Assembly: GCA_031555175.1 (NCBI GenBank)
Contig: JAVBUP010000006.1
Location: 1-64,000 of the forward strand
Direction: 5' to 3'
Length of the DNA stretch: 64,000 nt
Source of the DNA: JAVBUP01 sp031555175
GTDB taxonomy: Bacteria > Bacillota_I > Bacilli_A > Erysipelotrichales > Coprobacillaceae
Positions 1-7,472 of the stretch are shown piece by piece. Both the position numbers and the translations under genes were made by a program. Each line of letters starts with the position of its first letter. Position 1 is the stretch's first letter. The notes beneath the pieces are model-generated. The model was given only the letters and a program-made list of their open reading frames with translations, did no database searches and was not told the DNA's origin.

Positions 1-90
1 AAGAGATCGAATAATATCCCTATGGCTGTACTGAACTATAAAACACCGAAAGAACAAAGACAACTACTCCTTAAATATAAACTAATATAA
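1..90 (+). CDS. C-terminal fragment, possibly a transposase (cut by window edge)
   Basis: An open frame enters from the left edge and stops at TAA 88-90, giving 29 residues. It contains VLNYKTPKEQR, which resembles the LNYxTPxE tail found at the C-terminus of many IS3, IS30 and IS481-type DDE transposases. It is the only gene-like plus-strand piece in the first 18 kb and converges on the kinase gene. Only the tail is visible, so the family assignment is an inference from one short motif, and an unrelated protein cannot be excluded. Confidence 0.35.
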   Translation, partial: KRSNNIPMAVLNYKTPKEQRQLLLKYKLI

Positions 91-137
91 ATATCACTTT
101 TTATATATAAAACTGTTTCACATCATTTACAAATATA

Positions 138-160
138 CAAAACAGCATTCTAGATGCTGC
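138..160 (-). terminator. intrinsic terminator after the APH-type gene
   Basis: CAGCAT (143-148) and ATGCTG (154-159) form a hairpin with a 5-nt loop. On the minus strand it is followed by TTTT and lies about 30 nt after the stop of the kinase gene. Confidence 0.55.
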
Positions 161-191
161 TTTCATAAATATGTAATGAAGTACATGATAA

Positions 192-1151
192 TTATTTTAT
201 ATAATCTTCTTCTCGCAATATTCTGCACATATCAGTAATCGAGTTCATTATTTTTTTACACTCTTCAGAATTTATATCATCATAGATTAGTCTCTCTAAA
301 GATGCCCAAATATCTTCTGCCATTCTTCGATACATATAAAACTCATATAACTGCATATCCATCTCATAATCTGGGTGATACTTTCTATACTCCTTCATTA
401 CAATATTGTAACAACCAGATAGCCAATTTTCACCTTTTATTCCAAACAAATCTGCTTCTCTTGGAGCTAATTTGATACCTTCCCAGTCTATTAGGCACAA
501 TCTATCACCTTGCATCAAATTCCAACCATGTATGTCAGTATGGCATAACACATTTTCAACTTCTCTTAGTTTAATAGCATTCGCTAATAAAGTTGTGTTT
601 TCAACTAATTGTATTAGCTCCACTTTATTTTGCTCAACTAGGTGACTTATATCTTTTGGCACTTTTGTCGTTTTTAATAATACATTTAGTATCTCCTGGC
701 AAAACCACACATTATAGTCTTCAGTAATTGGGGCTAAGTCAAAAAAGTTACCAACATCCTGTTTATGCAATATCCCGATAATTTGCCCAAGCTCAGCTTT
801 TTGAAAATCATCCAAATCATTATTTCTGATTGTTACTCCATTAATAAACTCATATAACATTATTGTACAATCTTTCAACTCAACTTTATATTTACCATCA
901 ACTGTTAGTTTAACTTTTGATATTCTTTTTTCAAACTCTTTTTGTTCTGATAACAAATTCATAATTGGAGCATATACATCAATGTTTTTAGTCCATTCTC
1001 TGTAGTTCTTATTGCTCTTCATATAAACTTTTAAAAAATATTTTTTTCTATAGGCATTAATAACATAAGCCTTTGCAGACCATCCACCTTCAATTTCAAT
1101 TATTTCTTTAGCGGTGACATTATAATTCTTTTTAATTGTTTCCTTTATCAT
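192..1151 (-). CDS. aminoglycoside phosphotransferase-type (APH) kinase
   Basis: This 319-aa protein has the APH/choline-kinase fold signature: the catalytic loop HTDIHGWNLM near residue 205, followed by the metal-binding segment LIDWEGIKLAPREADLF. An N-terminal lobe has a Lys in the YFLKVY strand, expected to bind ATP. The spacing and the DWEGI.LAPREADL segment resemble spectinomycin phosphotransferase APH(9) and related small-molecule kinases. The start has an AAAGGA site 7 nt upstream. The gene stands alone between two terminators. The substrate cannot be read from sequence: it may be an antibiotic, but housekeeping kinases share these motifs, so resistance should not be assumed. Confidence 0.75.
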   Translation of the reverse strand: MIKETIKKNYNVTAKEIIEIEGGWSAKAYVINAYRKKYFLKVYMKSNKNYREWTKNIDVYAPIMNLLSEQKEFEKRISKVKLTVDGKYKVELKDCTIMLYEFINGVTIRNNDLDDFQKAELGQIIGILHKQDVGNFFDLAPITEDYNVWFCQEILNVLLKTTKVPKDISHLVEQNKVELIQLVENTTLLANAIKLREVENVLCHTDIHGWNLMQGDRLCLIDWEGIKLAPREADLFGIKGENWLSGCYNIVMKEYRKYHPDYEMDMQLYEFYMYRRMAEDIWASLERLIYDDINSEECKKIMNSITDMCRILREEDYIK

Positions 1152-1260
1152 AGTCAGTTCCTTTCTACTATAGTTCTCTATGACATTATTCTACAAAAAT
1201 TACCTTAAAACTGCAAATAAATACGTTCGACAAATTCCGACATAATTATCTATTTAATAT

Positions 1261-1289
1261 AAAAAAGCTCGATTAAATCAAGCTTTTAT
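1261..1289 (-). terminator. terminator of the Gfo/Idh operon
   Basis: AAGCTCGAT (1265-1273) pairs with ATCAAGCTT (1277-1285) with one G-U wobble. A run of six Ts follows on the minus strand, right after the stop codon of the last operon gene. Confidence 0.75.
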
Positions 1290-2320
1290 TTTAGATCTTT
1301 GACCCCGGCTTCTAATATTTCAAGTTGTAAAATAGTATCTTCATCCTTAATCAGTTTTTCTTTACCTAAGACAATAGAATCATACAGATGATCATAAATC
1401 ATAGCATAATCTCCAATTTCACTAATCACTTTTTCTTCATGATATTGCCCCTGATTATCTACATAAGTAATTGTACCATAATGACCAGGCTCATCCAAAC
1501 CAAAATCTTTGTTTGTAGGCATATGAAATAATTTAAGATGCTCTTCCTGACGATCTTTTGTCTCCTTAACAAACATTCCATTTTTCCCATAAACAATAAA
1601 TGATGGCCTTGGTTTGATACGGAAATAACTAGATTTAACAGAGACCTTTAAGCCATTATCATAAAACATATCCAAATCAAAATAATCATTCATACGACCA
1701 GTTCCTAGTAGTTGTCTAACATCATATACTATTCGCTTTGGTTTACCCCAATATGATAATACTTGGTCAATGGTATGACACCCATGACCATATAAATATG
1801 ACCATTCTGGGCGGTACTCCTTTATCATGTTAGGTATTTCTGGACGATAATAATCAAATCCCATCTCAACCTCAATTATTTCACCTAGTTTACCAGATTC
1901 TATTACTCTTTGTACTGTTAGAAAATCTGAGTCAAATCTCCTGTTTTGAAATGCTTGTAGGAATAATCCTTTTTCTTTGGCTAATGCAAATAGTTCTCTT
2001 GCTTGCTCCGCAGTTTCCATAAATGGTTTCTCACACATACAATGCTTTCCAGCCTCTAGTACTATCTTAGTGAATTTGTAGTGTGTGTCATGCCCAGTTG
2101 AAACCATAATTAAATCTATTTCAGGGTCATGTAATAAACAATGCAAATCATCAGTATACTTAACTCCAGGTATTCTGTCCCATTCTGTTTTAGATAAATC
2201 TCTTGCATAGATAGTTTTACAAACAACCTTATCTGGTCTTTTTAAAACAAATGGCATATTATAACGATTTGTGCTTTTACCATTTCCAATAAACCCAATC
2301 ACTAATTTATTATCTATCAT
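1286..2320 (-). CDS. Gfo/Idh/MocA-family oxidoreductase (third dehydrogenase of the operon)
   Basis: An NAD(P)-dependent dehydrogenase acting on sugars or sugar derivatives. The N-terminal Rossmann strand reads VIGFIGNGKSTNRYNMP. The family motif CEKPF (about residue 93) supplies the conserved Lys, and a C-terminal alpha/beta domain follows. The GNGKSTNRYNMPFVL start is typical of the YhhX/YdgJ subgroup. The ATG at 2320 is preferred over an in-frame TTG at 2332 because the GGGAT site is too close to the TTG; this gives 344 aa and an 11-nt overlap with the upstream gene. It is the last gene of a tight four-gene operon. The substrate is unknown. Confidence 0.85.
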   Translation of the reverse strand: MIDNKLVIGFIGNGKSTNRYNMPFVLKRPDKVVCKTIYARDLSKTEWDRIPGVKYTDDLHCLLHDPEIDLIMVSTGHDTHYKFTKIVLEAGKHCMCEKPFMETAEQARELFALAKEKGLFLQAFQNRRFDSDFLTVQRVIESGKLGEIIEVEMGFDYYRPEIPNMIKEYRPEWSYLYGHGCHTIDQVLSYWGKPKRIVYDVRQLLGTGRMNDYFDLDMFYDNGLKVSVKSSYFRIKPRPSFIVYGKNGMFVKETKDRQEEHLKLFHMPTNKDFGLDEPGHYGTITYVDNQGQYHEEKVISEIGDYAMIYDHLYDSIVLGKEKLIKDEDTILQLEILEAGVKDLK

Positions 2321-3290
2321 TAGTGAATACAATCCCTTCTTGAGCTCTAGCCTCTGTCATAATTGATACAGCTAGGCTACTTAGCTCCATAAGCTTGTTG
2401 GCAGCAACAAAATCCTTTTGCTCAATAATACGTACAAATTCTTTAAACTCATAATATAAACGATGCACAAAGTTTTCTTCTTCGTACGTTTCGATATTTC
2501 CTTTATTATCAACAAATTCATACGAAGTAATGCCAGAAATTGGTGTATAAATCCTAATGTTTCCTAAATCTCCTTGAATTGTCAATACAACAGGCGCTCC
2601 ACAGTCTTTAGCCCCAATACATACCGCTTTAAAACTTCCATAATCTAAAGTTAATATCCCTGATGTATCAATATTTTTCTCAATGTTAGCCATATAGTTA
2701 ACTCGCTTTGGTTTACCAAATAACCCAATTACGCCATGAATATTATAAACATTTATATCCATCAAAGCCCCTCCAGCCTTGGTATAATCAAAGGCAGACA
2801 ATATTTCTCCTTTTTTGAAAGCATCATATCTAGATGAATATTGTGAATAATTGAAACTAACAACTTTAATACTACCTACTTTATATAGTGATTCTTTTAA
2901 ATGTTTATATGTTGGAAGATGATGCACATTCATTGCTTCAACCATGACTAATCCTAATTGATTTGAAATAATTTTTAATTGGTCTAATTCCCTTTGGTTA
3001 GCAGTAATTGGTTTTTCAATAATTACATGTTTCCCGGCTAGTAATGCCTTTTTAGCAAATTCAAAATGTAAATGATTTGGTAATGCTACATATATCGTGT
3101 CTACTTCGCTTCTTAACATTTCATCATAATCAGTATGTATTTTATTTATGTTAAAGTACTTAGCAATTTCACTAGCTTTTTCTAATGAATTTACTGTCGA
3201 CAATATTGACATATATTCAAAATCAAAATCTTTTAATACTGTAAGTGCATATTGCACCATCATACCAGTACCTAATAATCCCAATTTCAT
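2310..3290 (-). CDS. Gfo/Idh/MocA-family oxidoreductase (second dehydrogenase)
   Basis: This 326-aa Rossmann dehydrogenase has the nucleotide-binding start LGLLGTGMMVQYAL, the EKP motif (VIIEKPIT, about residue 94) with the catalytic Lys, and the usual C-terminal sheet domain. It is distinct in sequence from the two neighbouring paralogues. The start has GGGGTGAG upstream and its ATG shares bases with the stop codon of the UPF0303 gene (TAATG), so translation is probably coupled. Members of the family act on sugars, inositols and glycosides; the actual substrate here is not deducible. Confidence 0.85.
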   Translation of the reverse strand: MKLGLLGTGMMVQYALTVLKDFDFEYMSILSTVNSLEKASEIAKYFNINKIHTDYDEMLRSEVDTIYVALPNHLHFEFAKKALLAGKHVIIEKPITANQRELDQLKIISNQLGLVMVEAMNVHHLPTYKHLKESLYKVGSIKVVSFNYSQYSSRYDAFKKGEILSAFDYTKAGGALMDINVYNIHGVIGLFGKPKRVNYMANIEKNIDTSGILTLDYGSFKAVCIGAKDCGAPVVLTIQGDLGNIRIYTPISGITSYEFVDNKGNIETYEEENFVHRLYYEFKEFVRIIEQKDFVAANKLMELSSLAVSIMTEARAQEGIVFTNDR

Positions 3291-3730
3291 TATAACTCAC
3301 CCCTTTTTAACCTATATAACGCATCAATAATCAATTGATGATCTTCTCTATGATCTACTAATCCAGAAACAGTAATAACACCAATCATTTCATTATTGAC
3401 AATAATTGGAAAACCACCGCCACATATCACATGATTTTCATCATTTTCTACACCAGGATAACTCCCATTATTAGTAGCATATTCAAATACATAATATGAA
3501 GAATGTTTGGTAGCCAAGACAGTATTTTGCTTTTTATCATTCCAAGATGCATCATTTTTGCCATCCATTAAATATTGAAAGATAATCTCATTATTTATTA
3601 AAACTCTGACACCAATTCTTCGTAAGTTTTCTCTTTTAACGCGATCTAATATTTCATTTGCGACTTTAAATCCATCTAAATGAGTAAAACTATCAAACGA
3701 TAATTCATTCTCTAAGTATAAAGTATCCAT
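3290..3730 (-). CDS. UPF0303 / heme-degrading-domain (HbpS-GlcG-like) protein
   Basis: This 146-aa protein matches the UPF0303 (YBR137W-like, formerly DUF336/DUF967) fold by its NDASWNDKKQNTV segment, the glycine-rich CGGGFPI turn and the closing GVITVSGL.DHRED motif. Related proteins are small alpha/beta domains often found in operons with sugar or diol dehydrogenases; their biochemical role is poorly defined and the heme-degrading label comes from distant HbpS relatives. It has an AAAGGAG site and begins 1 nt after the upstream dehydrogenase. Its placement inside an oxidoreductase operon suggests it works on the same pathway. Confidence 0.75.
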   Translation of the reverse strand: MDTLYLENELSFDSFTHLDGFKVANEILDRVKRENLRRIGVRVLINNEIIFQYLMDGKNDASWNDKKQNTVLATKHSSYYVFEYATNNGSYPGVENDENHVICGGGFPIIVNNEMIGVITVSGLVDHREDHQLIIDALYRLKRGEL

Positions 3731-3731
3731 C

Positions 3732-4709
3732 CTATTCTCCTTTAATATTTTCTAAAAGCATTTTATTTGAATTGTTTCGAATCATCTCTATTATCTGTTG
3801 AATTCGAATTGAGTCATCAATACTATGCGTATCATTATTTATCTTCCCATCTCTTACATCATTAATGATTTCTTGAATCTCCATAGTCATATCATCTCCA
3901 TAAATTGGATACGATCTCTCAATAACTTCTCCATTATTTAGGGAGATAACGTAGTTTGTAATGCGATTGAACATCGGAACCATTATTTGCCCATGTTCGC
4001 CAATAATTAGTGCATACCTATCTCTATTCTTATTAATTGCCCCCTCAATAGTTGCAATCATTCCATCTTCAAATTGGAATGTAGTATCAAAATGCATTTC
4101 AATGCCGTTGTATAAGTCAATTTGTCCAGATATATTTTCAAGTTTAGTATTATTTAAACCAATTATAAATCCAATTAAATATCCCCCAACATCGTTTAGA
4201 CATCCTCCTTGTTCTTGATCAAACAAAAAGTTTCTTGGATCATAATAATCAGAGATATCAAAACAAAAATTTGCATCTATTGATTTAACTTTACCAATTA
4301 ATTCTAAATCTTGTTTAAGGTACTTATTTCCTACATTAAACTTTGTCTTCAATGCTTCTAAAAAATAGGTATTATTATCGATAGAAACCTTCTTAATATC
4401 AAATAGATCTTTATGATCTAAAACAGCAGGTTTTTCACATAGCACAGCTTTTTTAGCTTCAAGGGCTTTAATTACCCATTCTTTATGAAACTTATGTGGT
4501 AAAGCAATATAGATTGCTTCAACTTCACTATCATTAAGTAAGTCTTCATATGTTTTATAAATAACTACTTGTGGATGATCTTTAATATAATCATCTTGTG
4601 TGTTTAACGATCTAGATGCAATTGCATACACTTCTCCTTCATCAGTATATTCTATACTCTTAGCAAATTTATGGGCTATTCTACCAAATCCAATAATTCC
4701 AAACTTCAT
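3732..4709 (-). CDS. Gfo/Idh/MocA-family oxidoreductase (first gene of operon)
   Basis: This 325-aa dehydrogenase has FGIIGFGRIAHKFAKS as the dinucleotide-binding loop, LPHKFH and LCEKPAVLD (about residue 92) as the family motif, and a C-terminal substrate domain with FDQEQGGCLNDVGGY (the usual GGGxLxDxGxH position). It resembles the trans-dihydrodiol/glucose-fructose oxidoreductase branch. It heads a four-gene unit (dehydrogenase, UPF0303, dehydrogenase, dehydrogenase) whose genes overlap or nearly touch. A cre-like site and a -10 box lie upstream, so carbon-catabolite control is plausible. Confidence 0.85.
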   Translation of the reverse strand: MKFGIIGFGRIAHKFAKSIEYTDEGEVYAIASRSLNTQDDYIKDHPQVVIYKTYEDLLNDSEVEAIYIALPHKFHKEWVIKALEAKKAVLCEKPAVLDHKDLFDIKKVSIDNNTYFLEALKTKFNVGNKYLKQDLELIGKVKSIDANFCFDISDYYDPRNFLFDQEQGGCLNDVGGYLIGFIIGLNNTKLENISGQIDLYNGIEMHFDTTFQFEDGMIATIEGAINKNRDRYALIIGEHGQIMVPMFNRITNYVISLNNGEVIERSYPIYGDDMTMEIQEIINDVRDGKINNDTHSIDDSIRIQQIIEMIRNNSNKMLLENIKGE

Positions 4710-4728
4710 TCATATCACCTCAAGCACA

Positions 4729-4781
4729 ATTATAGCACTATATATATTACTATTGAGTAACGAAAAATGAAAACGCGTACA
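4729..4781 (-). promoter_or_regulatory. cre-like site and -10 box of the Gfo/Idh operon
   Basis: On the plus strand TGAAAACGCGTACA (4768-4781) fits the CcpA cre consensus TGWNANCGNTNWCA at all but one constrained position. A TATAAT box is read on the minus strand at 4729-4734; no convincing -35 was found. The site would lie upstream of the core promoter. The rest of 4782-4937 shows nothing recognisable. Confidence 0.4.
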
Positions 4782-4937
4782 TATAATGAAAAAATTAGTT
4801 ATTTATATTTGAATCTTATCCTTTATTATTTAATAAAAACGGAATACTCTACAATCAGCAGGTATCCCAGTTAAAATATCATTATACATCAAAACTATAT
4901 TTCTTTGCTTTCATCCCATAACATTCATTAATCGTTT

Positions 4938-5702
4938 TTATTCTACTTCATTGTTAGCATCTCCATGATAAAAACTTTGGTTACTAAAGACTAAATCAAG
5001 ATTGAGTTCACGAGCTTTTTTTACTTCTTGGAAATAGTTAATCTTGATTAATGTTCCCCCATTAACAAAGCGACTACCAGTTTGTCTAAAATTGAAATCC
5101 ACTTTTGCTTGTTGACATTCATCCCTAACCGCCATCACCCAATCATAATCTAAATATCTAACTTCGCCTCCAGATTCCCCAGACAACGTAACAAAATCAA
5201 TCTTTTTATCTAAATACTTTGCAATCGATACTTTTTCTAGCATTGGCGCAAGAGCAATAACGCGATAAACTACATCAATACCTCTTAAATAAGGAATACG
5301 GAAGTCACACATTTCTTGATTCTCACAAGACACGCCAACACCAATAGGATATAACTCTTGGCAAAAATCATCTGGAATAACTTCTTTAAATCTTTCTATT
5401 CTTTTTGTAAGAAAAAAGAATTTACAATCTTTTCTTTCTTTGATGATTTTCCATACTTCAGTTCTAAACTCATCCGCTTCTTTTAATAAAAAATCAGAAG
5501 AGAAACACATATTGAACATTGTACCAGAAGGATAATGGTAAGATCCATCCTTTTTTCTTTTTAATGGTTGATAAAATTTATCACTTTTATGAACATCATT
5601 AAAATCAATATTCTTTCTTTCTGCTCCCCTTGAAATATAACAATACTGGCACCCAGTACTCTTCTTAAAACATCCATACCATGGATTCCATAATATTTGC
5701 AT
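4938..5702 (-). CDS. DUF5131 (phage Gp37/Gp68-like) radical-SAM-type protein
   Basis: This 254-aa protein begins with the family hallmark WNPWYGC and a Cys cluster C-x6-C-x2-C (residues 11, 18 and 21, ending CYI), like the Fe-S motif of radical SAM enzymes. It continues with FMCFSSDF-like and FFFLTKR segments and the LSGESGGEVRYLD block typical of DUF5131. First named from phage proteins, it also occurs in bacterial chromosomes; its reaction is unknown. The ATG at 5702 is chosen over the adjacent TTG because of the TAGGGGTGAT site. No phage genes flank it. Confidence 0.8.
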   Translation of the reverse strand: MQILWNPWYGCFKKSTGCQYCYISRGAERKNIDFNDVHKSDKFYQPLKRKKDGSYHYPSGTMFNMCFSSDFLLKEADEFRTEVWKIIKERKDCKFFFLTKRIERFKEVIPDDFCQELYPIGVGVSCENQEMCDFRIPYLRGIDVVYRVIALAPMLEKVSIAKYLDKKIDFVTLSGESGGEVRYLDYDWVMAVRDECQQAKVDFNFRQTGSRFVNGGTLIKINYFQEVKKARELNLDLVFSNQSFYHGDANNEVE

Positions 5703-5846
5703 CAAATCACCCCTATTACATTATATAGTAATCTAAGGAATATTCAAAGGCACATAACTTAATATTGTTTTTGCATGGCTAAATGCCATTTTATAGAATA
5801 ATCTATTATCTAAACAATATTTTGAGCTTAACTAGTATTTATAATA

Positions 5847-5875
5847 AGAAAAGATGAATACAAAAGTATCCATCT
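5847..5875 (-). terminator. terminator after hairpin element A
   Basis: AGATGAATAC (5852-5861) pairs with GTATCCATCT (5866-5875) across an AAAA loop, with one wobble. TTTCTT follows on the minus strand. It lies about 20 nt past the conserved hairpin and ends the GH4 transcript. Confidence 0.75.
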
Positions 5876-5894
5876 ATAAACGTAGTTGTTTAGT

Positions 5895-5928
5895 GGCTCT
5901 TCAATATCCGTAGGGGTAATGTAGAACC
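5895..5928 (-). ncRNA. conserved 34-nt hairpin, copy A (3' UTR of the GH4 gene)
   Basis: Read on the minus strand, GGTTCTAC (5921-5928) and GAAGAGCC (5895-5902) form an 8-bp stem with one wobble and one mismatch. They enclose the 18-nt loop ATTACCCCTACGGATATT. The loop differs at one position from copy B at 48173-48206. It starts 14 nt after the GH4 stop and is followed by an intrinsic terminator, so it should be part of the GH4 mRNA 3' end or be released from it. The loop holds ACCCCUA, complementary to UAGGGGU ribosome-binding sites. No known family was recognised; function is inferred. Confidence 0.5.
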
Positions 5929-5942
5929 AAAATTCATAAGTA

Positions 5943-7325
5943 TTAGTCTAAGTTTCTAGCGATTTCGTCTTTAACAGTTACACCAGCTGCTTCTAATTCA
6001 GCAATTTTAGCTGCAAATTGTGGCAAGTATTGTTTATGAGCGATTAATAATTCATCAAGAACGCGTTTAGCGTTAACTCCGCCAGGAATTTGTGGATTTA
6101 ATGTGAATGCTTGTAAAGCTAAACCATAGTTACCAGTAACTGCAGCTTCAACAACACATAATTCCATATTTTTCATGACTTGTAACCAACCTCTTTCAGC
6201 AGGATTCATTGGTCCATAAGCAATAGCTAATGCCCCAGCAGATCCTACATGAGCAGATACTTCAACTACACAATCATTTGGTAGATCAGGTACTGCACCA
6301 TTGTTTTTAGTTGAAACAACGATATGAGTATTTTTGTTAGCATAGATAGATGCGATTGTTTCACAAGCAGCATCAGAATAGTGAGTTCCACCACGTTTAG
6401 TTAATTGTTCTGGTTTGTAGTTTAAATTTGGATCTTTATATAATTCAAATAACTCTGCTTCAGTTTGCTTAACTTGTTGTCCACGAGTTCCAACTGTGTT
6501 ATATTCTTCAATACCATGTTTTAACATATCTTCTTGTAAGTAATAATATCTATGGTATCCACAAGGAATAGCTCCAGCGTTTTCTAATAATTCTCTTGGG
6601 AATGGTACTGCCCAAATATTTGCAGGTGTACCATCTTCTTTTTCTTCAAAGAATGCATTAATTACATCTTGAGTTACTTCTTTACCATCAGTATCCCAAA
6701 TTCTATGCCAGTGGAAATGATTTAATCCAGCGAATTTGAAGATTAATTCATCTTCTTTTTTACCAATCATACCAGGTTCACTTAATAATGATCCTACAGG
6801 TACATTACATAATCCAATAACTCTGTCCCATTTACCATATCTGATAACAGCTTCTGATACCATTCCAGATGGATTAGTAAAGTTAACTAACCATGCATTA
6901 GGACATAATTCTTTCATATCTTCAACGATAGATAAGATTACAGGAATTGTTCTAAATGCTTTGAAGATTCCTCCAGCACCATTAGTTTCTTGTCCTAACA
7001 TTCCATAACTAAATGGAATTCTTTCATCTTTAATACGTGCATTTAATAATCCAACACGGAATTGAGTTGTAACGAAATCTGCATCTTTTAATGCTTCTCT
7101 TCTATCTAATGTTAAATGTACTTTAACATCATATGGAGATGCATCCCACATACGTTGTGCCATAGCTCCAACGATTTCTAATTTTTCTTTACCTTTTTCT
7201 ACGTCTACTAACCAAATTTCTTTAATAGGAAGTTCTTCATATCTTTTGATGAAGCCTTCCATAAGTTCTGGAGTGTAGCTTGAACCTCCACCAATTGTAA
7301 CGATCTTAACAGGTCTTTTTTCCAT
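5943..7325 (-). CDS. GH4 family 6-phospho-beta-glucosidase
   Basis: This 460-aa protein is a glycoside hydrolase family 4 enzyme, which uses NAD+ and a divalent metal to cleave phosphorylated disaccharides by an oxidation-elimination route. The NAD loop IVTIGGGSSYTPELMEGF opens the protein. GLCNVPVG holds the metal-binding Cys (about residue 173), and LNHFHW supplies the metal-binding His (about residue 203). The substrate subfamily is judged from the closeness to LicH/CelF. The gene is monocistronic, with a good promoter, a strong SD (GGAGGAAC) and an upstream inverted repeat. No PTS genes are in the window. Confidence 0.85.
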   Translation of the reverse strand: MEKRPVKIVTIGGGSSYTPELMEGFIKRYEELPIKEIWLVDVEKGKEKLEIVGAMAQRMWDASPYDVKVHLTLDRREALKDADFVTTQFRVGLLNARIKDERIPFSYGMLGQETNGAGGIFKAFRTIPVILSIVEDMKELCPNAWLVNFTNPSGMVSEAVIRYGKWDRVIGLCNVPVGSLLSEPGMIGKKEDELIFKFAGLNHFHWHRIWDTDGKEVTQDVINAFFEEKEDGTPANIWAVPFPRELLENAGAIPCGYHRYYYLQEDMLKHGIEEYNTVGTRGQQVKQTEAELFELYKDPNLNYKPEQLTKRGGTHYSDAACETIASIYANKNTHIVVSTKNNGAVPDLPNDCVVEVSAHVGSAGALAIAYGPMNPAERGWLQVMKNMELCVVEAAVTGNYGLALQAFTLNPQIPGGVNAKRVLDELLIAHKQYLPQFAAKIAELEAAGVTVKDEIARNLD

Positions 7326-7359
7326 TATTGTTCCTCCGTCTGTTATAATTTACAAGTTC

Positions 7360-7407
7360 ATTATAATATATAAATCATAAAATTCAAAGGAAAACGAAAG
7401 TGTTTTC
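7360..7407 (-). promoter_or_regulatory. promoter of the GH4 gene with adjacent inverted repeat
   Basis: Minus-strand TATAAT (7360-7365) and TTTGAA (7383-7388) are separated by 17 nt. Directly upstream of the -35, GAAAAC (7390-7395) and GTTTTC (7402-7407) form an inverted repeat with a 6-nt spacer. This position suits an activator or a catabolite-type regulator; the match to the cre consensus is weak because the central CG is not symmetric. Confidence 0.5.
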
Positions 7408-7472
7408 AAACATTGAAAATAATTCGATAAACTCTTATGTTTCCCAAATTTTACACGATGTTTTCGACAAAT

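Noticed and set aside
192..1151. Calling the APH-type gene a spectinomycin or aminoglycoside resistance gene
   Set aside because: Shared kinase motifs do not set the substrate, and no resistance-element context is visible.
5895..5928. Assigning the hairpin to preQ1, fluoride, guanidine or other small riboswitches
   Set aside because: The stem-loop order and loop sequence do not match the consensus features I know for those classes.
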